Of a stretch of 64,000 bases of DNA, positions 26,720 through 35,386 are shown in pieces. This stretch comes from Cytobacillus gottheilii. GTDB taxonomy: Bacteria; Bacillota; Bacilli; Bacillales; Cytobacillaceae. The stretch is taken from NCBI RefSeq assembly GCF_001636345.1, contig NZ_KV440945.1, positions 2,457,631-2,521,630 of the forward strand, in the 5' to 3' direction. The notes under the pieces were generated by a model, which was given only the letters and a program-made list of their open reading frames with translations, was not told where the DNA came from and ran no database searches. The translations under genes and the position numbers were made by a program. The stretch's first letter is position 1. The number at the start of each line of letters is the position of its first letter.

Positions 26720-28267
26720 TTATTCTTTTTCAATATATACGGATCTTACTATGGTTCTAGTTATCTTTTTCCCTTGCGTATTTTTGCCTGTAACTTCAAT
26801 GGTCATGTTATAGACACCGGATTTGCGAATATTCGAGATCAGCTTTTGTACATCATTTGTAGTTTTTTCAGTAACTAGTTTACCTGTTTCATCAATCACT
26901 TTAACATGGGTATGAACATTCTTTAATGCAGATGGGGATTGGAATGATAATGAATGCTCTCCTTTTTTCATTTTCCCGGGTAGGCTTAAAGAATATTGAT
27001 CTCTTTCATTAAGGTTCGCTATAAAAAAGTATGCATCATTATCTTCTTGTGTTGTAATCTGTAATGTCCATTCTCCTTCTTCCGCAGCAACACCAGCAAA
27101 ATCAGATTGCTGAGCACCGTGGAAAATGGAATATTCTTGGGTAGGTATATTGCTTTTCCTATGGATTTTTCCTGAGGGTGAAACAAGACTTGCATTTAAA
27201 TCTTTACTGCGGCTATACAATTGAAAGGATGGTTTTGCACTTCCGTTCATATAAAAAGGAACCTTTACTTTTTTCTGCTTCTGTAGAGGTGCTCCATGAA
27301 TGAATTCTGATGAACGATCTGTAATCGGAGATGGTTTTTGCAGTTTTAAAGTCTGTGCTGATGCAATAGCTGAATTGCGCAAATAAGGTTCAATTCTGGA
27401 AAATACTTTTCCGCCGACACGAATATGATCATGATCCAAACTTGAGTCTGTAAATAAATGAGTCGCATATGGCAGTTTTGTACTCCAGTCATTTACAAGG
27501 CCATCATTTGCACCGTGTGAGGCTAAATATTGTCCGCCCATCCATAGAGCAGAAAAGGCAGGGCCGCGGTTGGTTCCTGCAACAGTATAATAAGCATTTT
27601 TCCTGACATTGGCATGTGCATCTGTGTTTGCACGGAATTCAGCCATTTCCCCAGTCTGCAATGAAACTGTGCCCTCATCATCTTGACCTAATAGAGAACT
27701 AAGCCAGCCTGCGTACCAGCTATTGGCTAAATCAGCAAGGTGTGTCCCGTGGTGAGGAGATCCTAGTGTTATTACTTTTCCAACATAATGATGGGCACCA
27801 AAATGAACAAGCGCTGCCTGTGTATCTGGACCACCCTTGCTGTGAGCGACAATATTCAGTTTTTGTCCAGAGAAATGGTCACTAATTTCAGCTAACATTT
27901 CGGCTAGTAGTTCTCCATTGTCATATTGAGTGGCCGAACCATTTCCTGCTGCATCATGCAGCTGCACGAATACGGTTCGATAGCCAGCTTCGTATGCCTT
28001 TGTGTACATATCGTTCACACCATGATGCTCCGTTTCTCCATACCAGCTGCTTGCACTTCCATTCCTGCCCTGAACAAATACGATAGGAGGTTTATTCTTT
28101 TCAGCATTAGGCGGTGTACTGCCAAGAAACCACTCACCAGGAGTAAAACTTTCGTCAGGCGGGTTTAATTTCCCCATTGGCTGGATAGTACTTGCTGATG
28201 ATCGTGCCGGGCTAACAGCAAACAGAAGCAATGCAAAAAGAACAACAATAAACAATGGCTTTCTCAT
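26720..28267 (-). CDS. secreted alpha/beta-hydrolase, lipase-like
   Basis: 515 residues. Signal peptide at 1-25 (MRKPLFIVVLFALLLF, then S-P-A-R-S-S-A-S). The hydrolase domain is about 55-300: oxyanion region F-V-Q-G-R-N-G, nucleophile elbow A-H-S-K-G-G near 142-147, and G-S-P-H-H-G-T-H near 168-175, as in Bacillus-type triacylglycerol lipases. A conserved His near the end of the domain (D-H-D-H-I-R-V) is a candidate for the triad. The rest (about 300-515) is beta-rich and probably two surface modules. ATG 28267 has a spaced GGAG. Confidence 0.85.
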   Translation of the reverse strand: MRKPLFIVVLFALLLFAVSPARSSASTIQPMGKLNPPDESFTPGEWFLGSTPPNAEKNKPPIVFVQGRNGSASSWYGETEHHGVNDMYTKAYEAGYRTVFVQLHDAAGNGSATQYDNGELLAEMLAEISDHFSGQKLNIVAHSKGGPDTQAALVHFGAHHYVGKVITLGSPHHGTHLADLANSWYAGWLSSLLGQDDEGTVSLQTGEMAEFRANTDAHANVRKNAYYTVAGTNRGPAFSALWMGGQYLASHGANDGLVNDWSTKLPYATHLFTDSSLDHDHIRVGGKVFSRIEPYLRNSAIASAQTLKLQKPSPITDRSSEFIHGAPLQKQKKVKVPFYMNGSAKPSFQLYSRSKDLNASLVSPSGKIHRKSNIPTQEYSIFHGAQQSDFAGVAAEEGEWTLQITTQEDNDAYFFIANLNERDQYSLSLPGKMKKGEHSLSFQSPSALKNVHTHVKVIDETGKLVTEKTTNDVQKLISNIRKSGVYNMTIEVTGKNTQGKKITRTIVRSVYIEKE

Positions 28268-28443
28268 TTTCCATCTCCTCTCAAGATCGAATGACATTCA
28301 ACCATATGCAAAAAGAGAAGACAATCTTACTCCTATTAAAAAAATGAGAAAATAACCCAGATGAAAAATATCACAAATAGGTAATTTGGCACCTTTTAAC
28401 AAATAGGACATTCATCTGCAGTTAATTCTTTTCTGCAGATATA

Positions 28444-28474
28444 AAAAGAGACAGGAATCTTTCCCTGTCTTTTA
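28444..28474 (-). terminator. terminator of hemAT
   Basis: GACAGG (28450-28455) pairs with CCTGTC (28464-28469) within A-rich and T-rich flanks; it directly follows and touches the hemAT stop codon. Confidence 0.65.
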
Positions 28475-29755
28475 ATGGATTTCTGAAGCAATGGTTGAAA
28501 GTTTGTCAGCGGAAGCGGCAACTTCATCAAAAGCAGTACCGATATTTGCAAGCACCTTCGTAAACTGAGACACTTCATTTTCAATCATATTATTTTGCTT
28601 CATTGTTTCATTCATCGTCGTCAATATTTCAGTAAAATGATCCTTTGTCTGTTCCATTCCCTGATGGCCTTCCTTAACAGAATGGCGAATCTCTGCTAGT
28701 GAATCGTTTAGAAGATTCATTTGTGAGTTAATGGTGTTAATAAGACTGGAAACCTCTAAGACCGATTTTTTCGTCTCGTCCGATAGTTTTCGGACTTCAC
28801 CAGCAACAACAGAGAATCCCAGTCCATGCTGTCCAGCCCTTGCCGCTTCAATAGCTGCATTTAATGATAATAAATTAGTCTGATCGGCAATGCCGGTAAC
28901 CATTCCTACAATCCCTTGCATCTGTTTGGATATGCCTAATAAAATATCAATATCCTTTGAAATTTTAGAAACAGCATTTTCGATATTGACCATATTTTCA
29001 TTCTGCTGCTTAAGCTGGCTGCTGCCCAATTCTGCACTGTTTTCTGCGATTGTCGATAATTCACTTCCCCGCTGGGCTACCTGAACAATATGATCGGATT
29101 GCTGATGAAGCAAATGGAAAGATACTTGTGTTTCTTGTGATATCGCAGCGAGATTATGTGAGGAGTTTGTCACATTATCAACAAGAATCTGTTTTTCCTT
29201 GTCAGCTTCTGCCTGAATTCGACGAATTTCATCATCATAAGCTTCTAGTACAATTTGTTGTTCTAAGTTGAAAATTTTCGTGACTGCTTTCATCTTTAAA
29301 AAGATTTCCTCTTTCACAGCCACATTTTCTTCTATAATATTCAATATGGATATAAGTAAATTTTGAAATGCGCCTAAATACCATTTTGTTGGCAATTGGA
29401 TTTTGACATGCATATTGGCAATTCTTCTGCGCATATTTATATAATTATCGTCAACAATTCCATTAAACATCTCGAAAATATGACTCTGCAGCGTAACCTT
29501 TAAACGTTGTATTGAACTATGCTGCTGAATAATTTGCACAAGCAGCGGCTCTTTTTCTACCTTCTCATAAAATTCATCCACAATTTTCGTGATTTGCTCT
29601 TTCACCAATGGCTGCAGTGATACAAGCTGCTGCAAATCCTCGTCAGTCAGACCAATCATCTCAATTTGTTTATTGCATCCTCTATTTACACTAATAGTTA
29701 CATTAACATTATGAGTAACTTGATTTACGATCTGTTTCTTTCTCTTAAAAACCAA
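28472..29755 (-). CDS. hemAT: heme-based aerotaxis transducer (globin-coupled chemoreceptor)
   Basis: 427 residues and no membrane segment, as in Bacillus HemAT. The N-terminal globin-like sensor (about 30-190) has the proximal heme histidine at His116 in I-A-N-M-H-V-K, followed by K-W-Y-L-G-A-F-Q. The C-terminal signalling domain carries [19 protein letters not shown] and V-A-G-E-V-R-K-L. It binds oxygen and signals to CheA. The start is TTG at 29755, with GGGGGA six bases upstream. Lys/Arg-rich residues 3-8 (F-K-R-K-K-Q) precede the sensor. Confidence 0.92.
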   Translation of the reverse strand: MVFKRKKQIVNQVTHNVNVTISVNRGCNKQIEMIGLTDEDLQQLVSLQPLVKEQITKIVDEFYEKVEKEPLLVQIIQQHSSIQRLKVTLQSHIFEMFNGIVDDNYINMRRRIANMHVKIQLPTKWYLGAFQNLLISILNIIEENVAVKEEIFLKMKAVTKIFNLEQQIVLEAYDDEIRRIQAEADKEKQILVDNVTNSSHNLAAISQETQVSFHLLHQQSDHIVQVAQRGSELSTIAENSAELGSSQLKQQNENMVNIENAVSKISKDIDILLGISKQMQGIVGMVTGIADQTNLLSLNAAIEAARAGQHGLGFSVVAGEVRKLSDETKKSVLEVSSLINTINSQMNLLNDSLAEIRHSVKEGHQGMEQTKDHFTEILTTMNETMKQNNMIENEVSQFTKVLANIGTAFDEVAASADKLSTIASEIH

Positions 29756-29930
29756 AGGAATCCCCCATTCTCTTACACTAGGATAATAGTAACACGCTTT
29801 TTTTAATTGTCATTATAAAATAGAAAGATATTACATGTAAATATTCCCATATAATCATTTAATAGGTCTTTGGAATTATTTTTATAAAACATTAGTATAT
29901 AAAAAGTGGTACTTATTATTTATGTCGTTC

Positions 29931-30252
29931 AAAAAGAGGCTGGGACAAACCGAAATAAATCTTTCTAAAACACGAACTTTCAATATCTTGGTTTGGTATT
30001 TAAACAAGTCCGTTCCATTGCGCTGCGAACCCTCGCTTTCCGTGGGGAGGAAGCTGAGCCTCCTCGAAGCAAGCTCCTCCGGGGTCTCACCTTTTCCTCT
30101 ATTGCCCACAGGAGTCGAGTGTCCTCCGCTCCATTTCACTCATGCTAATAAAATATATTTTATAATCGCAAAAAAACCGAATGATTAGAAAGATGACTTC
30201 CTAACCATTCGGTTCTATAAGAGTGTTAAATAATTATTTCCCAGCCTCTTTT
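29931..30252. repeat. ~320-bp intergenic repeat, copy 1 (with terminal inverted repeats)
   Basis: Ends AAAAGAGGCTGGGA (29932-29945) and TCCCAGCCTCTTTT (30239-30252) are exact inverted repeats. The interior matches 37417-37738 over most of its length. Shared blocks include AAGTCCGTTCCATTGCGCTG, CTTTCCGTGGGGAGGAAGCT, CCTCTATTGCCCAC and a CCGAATGATTAG hairpin near the right end. No protein is encoded. The inverted ends suggest a MITE-like element, although no transposase is known to me for it. Confidence 0.85.
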
Positions 30253-30259
30253 GTTTTAT

Positions 30260-32557
30260 TCATATATTTTTTTCAATTCCTTCAAGTTGATAACTTGAAG
30301 GATCAGCTTCTTTTAAAAATAAATTTGTACCTTTGGTCTGATAGAGATGCAGTTCATGCATTGCCCTAGTACAGGCAGTGTAAAACAATTTTCGCTCACG
30401 TTCCACTTGATAGTCGTCTGCATCTATAACGATTACGGCATCGAATTCAATACCTTTTGCCAAATAGGCGGGAATGACTTGAACGCCTTCTTCATATTTT
30501 AGTGTGGTTTTGTCAATCAGACTGACAGTGATATTCTCTTTTAAATTCTCATAAACTCTAGTGCTTTTATGCGCTGTTTTACTGATAATGGCAATGTTTT
30601 TAAAGCCTTTTTGCTGTAAGTCATGAATGTCTGCATTCAAGGAAGAGTATAAATGCTCATCCTCTACTGTTTTGATAAGCGGCAATTCGCCTTCCCGATC
30701 AAACGGTTCAATTAAGTGACCATTCGGAATTAAACTTGCCGTAAATTGACCGATTTGCTTTGTCGAGCGATAACTTTTTGTCAGTGTTAAAAATTCAGCT
30801 TCTTCACCAGCAAAAATCGTGCTGCGATCTAAGGAATGCCAGTAAATTGCTTGGTTAATATCACCCAGTAAAGTCAGCTTGCTGTATGGAAATAAATAAC
30901 GCAAATAAGCAAACTGAAAAGGCGAGTAATCCTGTGCCTCGTCGATAAAGAGATGCTTAATGGAACCATTGGTTTTTCTGCCTTCAATTTGATCCTTTAA
31001 ATACAAAAATGCAGTAGCATCCTCATAAGATAAAGTATTCTGCTGTATCTCTCTGATCGTTTTTTCTCTTATCTCTTTCCAATAAAGCGTGTCATTCTCT
31101 CTTGAAAAAAGTTCTTCGTAAAGTTTCTTTAAATCAATAAATTTAAGTCTTTTCACATGATTTTTTAAAGGTTTAAACCTTTGACTAACAACCTTATTAA
31201 TTAAATATTTCTCTTCTTGCTCAACTTCAGTGAACTCTTCATCCTTTTTCTGGAGGTGCTGAAATGCCTCTAAATAATCTTCTCGGTCCAATAGCTCAAT
31301 TTCTTCTTGAACCCATGAAGCTTTACGTTCTTTTTTCTCCAATTGACGAATTTCCTTTAAAAGCCACTCCTGTAAAAGCTGAATTCGATTTGGTATCGGC
31401 AGCGAATGATCATATTGGTAAAACTGCTGGTATATATCTTCGGCATCAATCAGCTTGCGTCCCAGGAATACCAAGTCATTGAAGATAAGCCCTTTGCTGG
31501 ATAAGGATGCGATAAATTCATCAACAAAGGATTTAAAAGCTATTTGCGACTTATACTGAATTTCTTCCAGCCTTAGTGTAAGATCGTGTGAATCTGCAGA
31601 AATCAAAAGCTCTTCCAGCTGGTTGAATGGATCTTCAATATCAAAACTCCCCGATAAACGCCTTTTTAAATATTCCTGATAAGTCATTTGCTCCGTGTTT
31701 TCTTCTCCAAGTTCAGGCAAAACACTTGCAACATAGCTGTTAAACAAAGGGTTAGGTGATAAAAACAAGATATTGCTTGCCTGCAATGTATCACGGTGGC
31801 GATATAGTAAAAATGCGGCTCTCTGCAAAGCTGCTGAGGTTTTTCCGCTGCCGGCAGCTCCTTGTACTACAAGGATTTGATTTTTTTCATTGCGAATTAA
31901 GGCATTTTGTTCTTTTTGTATAGTCGCAACAATGCTCTTCATTTTTGCATTTGCCTGGCTGCCAAGAACTTCTTGAAGCATTTGGTCACCAATGGTCAGA
32001 CCTGTATCAAACATAGCAGATATGAGACCGTTTTTAATCATAAATTGCCTCTTTAATGTCATCTCGCCATGAATGATGCCAGATGGTGTTTTATATTCGG
32101 CTTCACCTGGTGAAAAATCATAATACATGCTTGAAATCGGTGCACGCCAATCATAAATTAAAAAATCTTCATTATTTTGATCCATAAGGGATGCAATTCC
32201 GATATAGATCGGCTCAGGAGAACTCTCACCATCTTCATGAAAATCGATTCGTGCAAAATAAGGTGAATCTTCTAATCGCAGTAATGTGTTTAATTGCTGA
32301 TCAATAATGCCTTTGCTTCGTTCACGCTCAGCTAAAAGTTCAGCCTGCTGCTTCATACTTGTAAAGGTTTCAATAACATCATCGGGTTCATCTAAGTTTA
32401 CAGTAACATCCTCCCAGAATGTTTCCTTTAAATACTTTGCCTCTGAACCGATTACATCTGTTAAACCTGCTTGCTGCTTTATTTTCTCCTTAATTTCCTT
32501 CACTACGAGATTGACTCTTTGCTGTTCTTCCTGCTTCTTTTTCAATTCTTCGCTCAT
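30260..32557 (-). CDS. helD: RNA polymerase recycling ATPase HelD
   Basis: 765 residues. N-terminal charged coiled coil (about 1-90) that reaches into the RNA polymerase channels, then a UvrD/Rep-like superfamily 1 fold. Walker A is GAAGSGKTSA near 233-242, Walker B F-I-D-E-A-Q-D near 540-546, and a C-terminal motif T-A-C-T-R-A-M-H near 727-734. HelD removes RNA polymerase from stalled complexes and is not a true DNA helicase. TAGGAGCGG stands before the ATG. Alone on its transcript; copy 1 of the intergenic repeat follows its stop. Confidence 0.93.
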   Translation of the reverse strand: MSEELKKKQEEQQRVNLVVKEIKEKIKQQAGLTDVIGSEAKYLKETFWEDVTVNLDEPDDVIETFTSMKQQAELLAERERSKGIIDQQLNTLLRLEDSPYFARIDFHEDGESSPEPIYIGIASLMDQNNEDFLIYDWRAPISSMYYDFSPGEAEYKTPSGIIHGEMTLKRQFMIKNGLISAMFDTGLTIGDQMLQEVLGSQANAKMKSIVATIQKEQNALIRNEKNQILVVQGAAGSGKTSAALQRAAFLLYRHRDTLQASNILFLSPNPLFNSYVASVLPELGEENTEQMTYQEYLKRRLSGSFDIEDPFNQLEELLISADSHDLTLRLEEIQYKSQIAFKSFVDEFIASLSSKGLIFNDLVFLGRKLIDAEDIYQQFYQYDHSLPIPNRIQLLQEWLLKEIRQLEKKERKASWVQEEIELLDREDYLEAFQHLQKKDEEFTEVEQEEKYLINKVVSQRFKPLKNHVKRLKFIDLKKLYEELFSRENDTLYWKEIREKTIREIQQNTLSYEDATAFLYLKDQIEGRKTNGSIKHLFIDEAQDYSPFQFAYLRYLFPYSKLTLLGDINQAIYWHSLDRSTIFAGEEAEFLTLTKSYRSTKQIGQFTASLIPNGHLIEPFDREGELPLIKTVEDEHLYSSLNADIHDLQQKGFKNIAIISKTAHKSTRVYENLKENITVSLIDKTTLKYEEGVQVIPAYLAKGIEFDAVIVIDADDYQVERERKLFYTACTRAMHELHLYQTKGTNLFLKEADPSSYQLEGIEKNI

Positions 32558-32595
32558 GCTACCGCTCCTAATATGAAAATTTTAAAGCAAGATGG

Positions 32596-32752
32596 TTGAC
32601 ATTCATTTGTTTTTGTAGTAAAGTATAATTAGATATTTATGAATGAAACCACTTATTCTTTAGTCCGTTTATTATCATACCATATTGTTGATTTGTATTC
32701 AACGTTACATATTTAAAAGCGCCTGTTCAAATGAACAGGCGCTTTTTTATTC
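32596..32752 (+). ncRNA. candidate small RNA (promoter-to-terminator unit without a gene)
   Basis: TTGACA (32596-32601), 17 bases, TAAAGT (32619-32624; a better TATAAT follows at 22 bases) points into a 90-base stretch with no reading frame that ends in a strong T-tailed hairpin (32715-32748). The expected transcript is about 110 nt. The same hairpin serves the convergent kynB gene, so the signal may be only a stray promoter match. Confidence 0.3.
32715..32748. terminator. bidirectional terminator
   Basis: AAAAGCGCCTGTT (32715-32727), loop CAAATG, AACAGGCGCTTTT (32734-32746) with more T; overlaps the stop of the kynB-like gene. Confidence 0.9.
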
Positions 32753-33367
32753 TTTTCTAAGTACAGCTCTTACTGGACTTCCATCTGCCTTCTCTACTTT
32801 GAGGGGCATCGCAATTAATTCATACTCCCCTGGCTCAGCCTCATGTAAATCAATTGATTCTAAAATGTGAATGCCTTTATTATTTAATGCATGATGAGCA
32901 AGCATTTCCTTGCTGTTAAGCGGATCAACCGATGGAGACTCTACTCCGATTAGCCGGACACCTGAAACGGCAAGATAGCTCGCCGCTTCAGGAGCTATAC
33001 ATGTATAGGTTTCAGGGAATGTGGCTGGATCCGGCCATGATCCAGTTTTAATAAGCAGCCTCTCATACCCTTGCAGGTCATGTTTTTGGAGATCCTCCAC
33101 GGTTATAAATTCTTTTTTCACTATCTCAATGACAAGAGCTTTCCCTATGTATAAGGATAAATCTAACTCTTCAATTCTCTTCCCTTTTTCATCAAAATGA
33201 AAAGGCGCATCTACATGTGTGCCAGTATGCGTGCTCATGACAACTCTGCCAACATTCGCTGAACCATTTTCAGCCTTTGTAGAGCTGAGTTCATATGAAA
33301 AAGGCGTATCACCTGGCCAAACAGGCATTCCGTTTTTCAGGGTTCTTGTAATATCAATAATAGTCAT
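32747..33367 (-). CDS. kynB: cyclase-family metal hydrolase, kynurenine formamidase-like
   Basis: 206 residues, the length of bacterial KynB. The signature H-T-G-T-H-V-D-A-P-x-H, which binds the metal, is near 47-57, and I-D-I-T opens the protein. KynB hydrolyses N-formylkynurenine in tryptophan breakdown; no kynA or kynU is beside it, so another acyl-amide substrate is possible. ATG 33367 has GAGGAGG upstream at about 11 bases; a longer frame from 33424 has no advantage. Product name is by family, substrate not proven. Confidence 0.75.
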   Translation of the reverse strand: MTIIDITRTLKNGMPVWPGDTPFSYELSSTKAENGSANVGRVVMSTHTGTHVDAPFHFDEKGKRIEELDLSLYIGKALVIEIVKKEFITVEDLQKHDLQGYERLLIKTGSWPDPATFPETYTCIAPEAASYLAVSGVRLIGVESPSVDPLNSKEMLAHHALNNKGIHILESIDLHEAEPGEYELIAMPLKVEKADGSPVRAVLRKE

Positions 33368-33439
33368 TTTTTTGCTTGCCTCCTCTATCCTTCCTATGAT
33401 TTCTTTTAGTGTTACAAAAACCATTCTTATTCACTAATT

Positions 33440-33907
33440 CTATTTCTTACCTTCTGACTCATTTGCTTTATTATATCTTGTTTCATTTTCATAATACTGA
33501 ATAAGTCCGGCAATAAAATAAAATAAAAGCAAAAATATAATAAAGAACAGTAGGAAAGCAATATTTATTTCTCCAGAATCTTGTTTAAATAAACTTACAG
33601 GTGTCAATCCATAAACAAACACTGTTGTGAATATAGCCACTGCTATTAATAGAAGTATCGATCGAGCACCTTCTATAAGCACATTTATCCAATACCCTTT
33701 TTCTCTTGCTTTTTTCCATCTGCGCAGAAATTTCTGTTCAAAATGTTCATCTCTCATTACGCGATAAATGGATAGAGGCAGCAGGGAGACAGCTAAAAGA
33801 TAATAGAATGGCAAATAGTAGATTGGCGTAATAAGTGGCAATATAAGCATAGCGATAGAGGCTGTTATGAGGATAACAAGTTTAATTTTTTGCTGAATTA
33901 TTATCAC
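33440..33907 (-). CDS. membrane protein, 155 residues
   Basis: Four hydrophobic segments at about 10-28, 32-48, 82-104 and 118-138, with a basic loop (R-R-W-K-K-A-R-E-K) between the second and third. The start is probably GTG 33907, three bases after the stop of the preceding small membrane gene, so translation is likely coupled. No family recognised. The two genes probably act together. Confidence 0.65.
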   Translation of the reverse strand: MIIIQQKIKLVILITASIAMLILPLITPIYYLPFYYLLAVSLLPLSIYRVMRDEHFEQKFLRRWKKAREKGYWINVLIEGARSILLLIAVAIFTTVFVYGLTPVSLFKQDSGEINIAFLLFFIIFLLLFYFIAGLIQYYENETRYNKANESEGKK

Positions 33908-33910
33908 TTC

Positions 33911-34219
33911 CTATATTGATCTAGAAATAAAGGGTAAGATGAGTGAACTAACAGACAAAATATAAATCAACCAAAAGGTAATTGAATGCATTCTTTCATT
34001 TAAGAGGATAGTTTTTCTTTTAAAAAGTAACACACGGACGATGGTAAATGAACATAACAGGAAAAAAGCTAAAGCAAACGAGATGATTCCAATATTCCCT
34101 ATATATTCTATTCCCAGTAACTCATAAAGCATCCTAAGTCCATAATGGGCACCAGTAAAACCAATAAGAATGAAAATAAGAATTTCAAACAGTGTTGCCA
34201 AGTACAACTTTAGGTGCAT
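33911..34219 (-). CDS. small membrane protein, 102 residues
   Basis: Three hydrophobic segments: about 5-24, 43-66 and 80-97. AAGGGGGT stands seven bases before the ATG. It is the first gene of a two-gene unit with the 155-residue membrane protein. No family recognised. Confidence 0.65.
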   Translation of the reverse strand: MHLKLYLATLFEILIFILIGFTGAHYGLRMLYELLGIEYIGNIGIISFALAFFLLCSFTIVRVLLFKRKTILLNERMHSITFWLIYILSVSSLILPFISRSI

Positions 34220-34257
34220 GATCCTTACCCCCTTTACCCTAACTTTAACATAACAAA

Positions 34258-34288
34258 TGAAAAAAGGTCATCCATAAGAATGACCATT
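34258..34288 (-). terminator. terminator of the MerR-CNNM operon
   Basis: On the minus strand GGTCAT (34285-34280) and ATGACC (34271-34266) pair around an 8-base loop, followed by a run of T. Confidence 0.8.
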
Positions 34289-34292
34289 TCCT

Positions 34293-35330
34293 TTACTCAC
34301 CATTATATTCGTCTTTAATTTCTCCAACAATTTCTTCTAAGATATCTTCCATGGTAACAAGACCTGTTGTTTCACCTTTTCCAGAGATGACTAGGCCTAT
34401 ATGAACGTGGTTCTGCTGCATTTTAAGGAGCACTTCTTTTAATGAAATACTCTCTAGGAATCGGGGAATGTCATGAATAAAATCTTCAATGGCCCCATTT
34501 CTTCCAGCAGCAATGCTTGTCATCATTTCTTTTGTATGAATAAAGCCAATGATTTTATCATTTGCTTTAACAGGATATCGTGTGTAATCATTCGCTTCCA
34601 AAACTTCGATCATTTCTGTAAAAGCCATGTCTTTTTTTAACATCACAATTTTCTCTTTTGGTATCATGATGTCTGAAAGTGCTCGTGTATCAAAAGCAAA
34701 GATATTCTCCAAGTAAGACAGTTCTGTCTGGTTAATCTCGCCGCTTTCATAGCTTTGTGTCACAATTAGCCTTAATTCTTCCTCTGAATGGATCGTTTCA
34801 TGGCCAGCTGGCTTTACACCAAACAAACGAAGAAGCCAGGTAGCTGAACCATTTAATGCTTTAATGAATGGGTTAGTTATTCTTCCGAACCAATATAATC
34901 CTGGTGCAAGCAGAAGTGTCATTCTCTCTGCGTACTGAATAGCCAGGGTTTTAGGTGCCAGCTCTCCTAAAACCACATGTAAAAAAGTAACAATAGCTAA
35001 AGAGATTGCGTAAGAAAGAAAGGTTGATAATGGTTCTGATATTTCAAAGTGCTCAAACACTGGATGAAGCATTCTTTCAACGGTCGGCTCACCTAAAGCC
35101 CCAAGAACAAGTGCAGTAATGGTTATACCAAGCTGACAGGCAGATAAGTAATAATCAAGCTCATGTGCCACTTTTTTTGCCAAAACTGCTTTCTTATTCC
35201 CTTCAGCAATGAGCTGGTCAATTCTGGACATCCTAACCTTAAGGATCGCAAATTCAGCTCCTACGAAAAAGGCAGTCAGTCCGATAAATACGGCCACTAA
35301 AAATAAATTTAACATTATTAATCCGTCCAA
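34293..35330 (-). CDS. CNNM/CorC-type membrane protein, lacking the C-terminal CorC domain
   Basis: 345 residues. The DUF21 membrane domain (about 1-185, three to four helices) is followed by two CBS domains (about 200-340); the chain ends just after the second CBS (D-I-L-E-E-I-V-G-E-I). The transporter-associated (CorC_HlyC) domain found in its neighbour, about 90 residues, is missing. This family exports magnesium or controls it (MpfA/YhdP type). The two genes are a tandem duplication; the start is UUG at 35330, preceded by the same hairpin leader as the neighbour. Confidence 0.88.
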   Translation of the reverse strand: MDGLIMLNLFLVAVFIGLTAFFVGAEFAILKVRMSRIDQLIAEGNKKAVLAKKVAHELDYYLSACQLGITITALVLGALGEPTVERMLHPVFEHFEISEPLSTFLSYAISLAIVTFLHVVLGELAPKTLAIQYAERMTLLLAPGLYWFGRITNPFIKALNGSATWLLRLFGVKPAGHETIHSEEELRLIVTQSYESGEINQTELSYLENIFAFDTRALSDIMIPKEKIVMLKKDMAFTEMIEVLEANDYTRYPVKANDKIIGFIHTKEMMTSIAAGRNGAIEDFIHDIPRFLESISLKEVLLKMQQNHVHIGLVISGKGETTGLVTMEDILEEIVGEIKDEYNGE

Positions 35331-35335
35331 TTATT

Positions 35336-35361
35336 TCCCTCTCCCTGAGGGATTCACCTCC
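35336..35361 (-). promoter_or_regulatory. hairpin ribosome-binding leader of the shorter CNNM gene
   Basis: mRNA order: GGAGGU (35361-35356), GAA, UCCCUC-AGGGA-GAGGGA hairpin (35352-35336), AAUAA, then UUG. Unfolded, GGAGGU is 25 bases from UUG; folding the hairpin brings it to an effective spacing of eight. The 3' arm GAGGGA is itself a possible ribosome site, hidden in the stem. Confidence 0.6.
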
Positions 35362-35386
35362 AAGTTGTTTACGTTTATTGCTATGG

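Noticed and set aside
28396-28584. 62-codon minus-strand frame at the end of hemAT
   Set aside because: Out-of-frame overlap with the hemAT coding sequence and its terminator.
29882-30188. Frames of 85-88 codons on both strands in repeat copy 1 (also in copy 2 near 37400-37650)
   Set aside because: They lie in the non-coding intergenic repeat and are not conserved as frames between the two copies.
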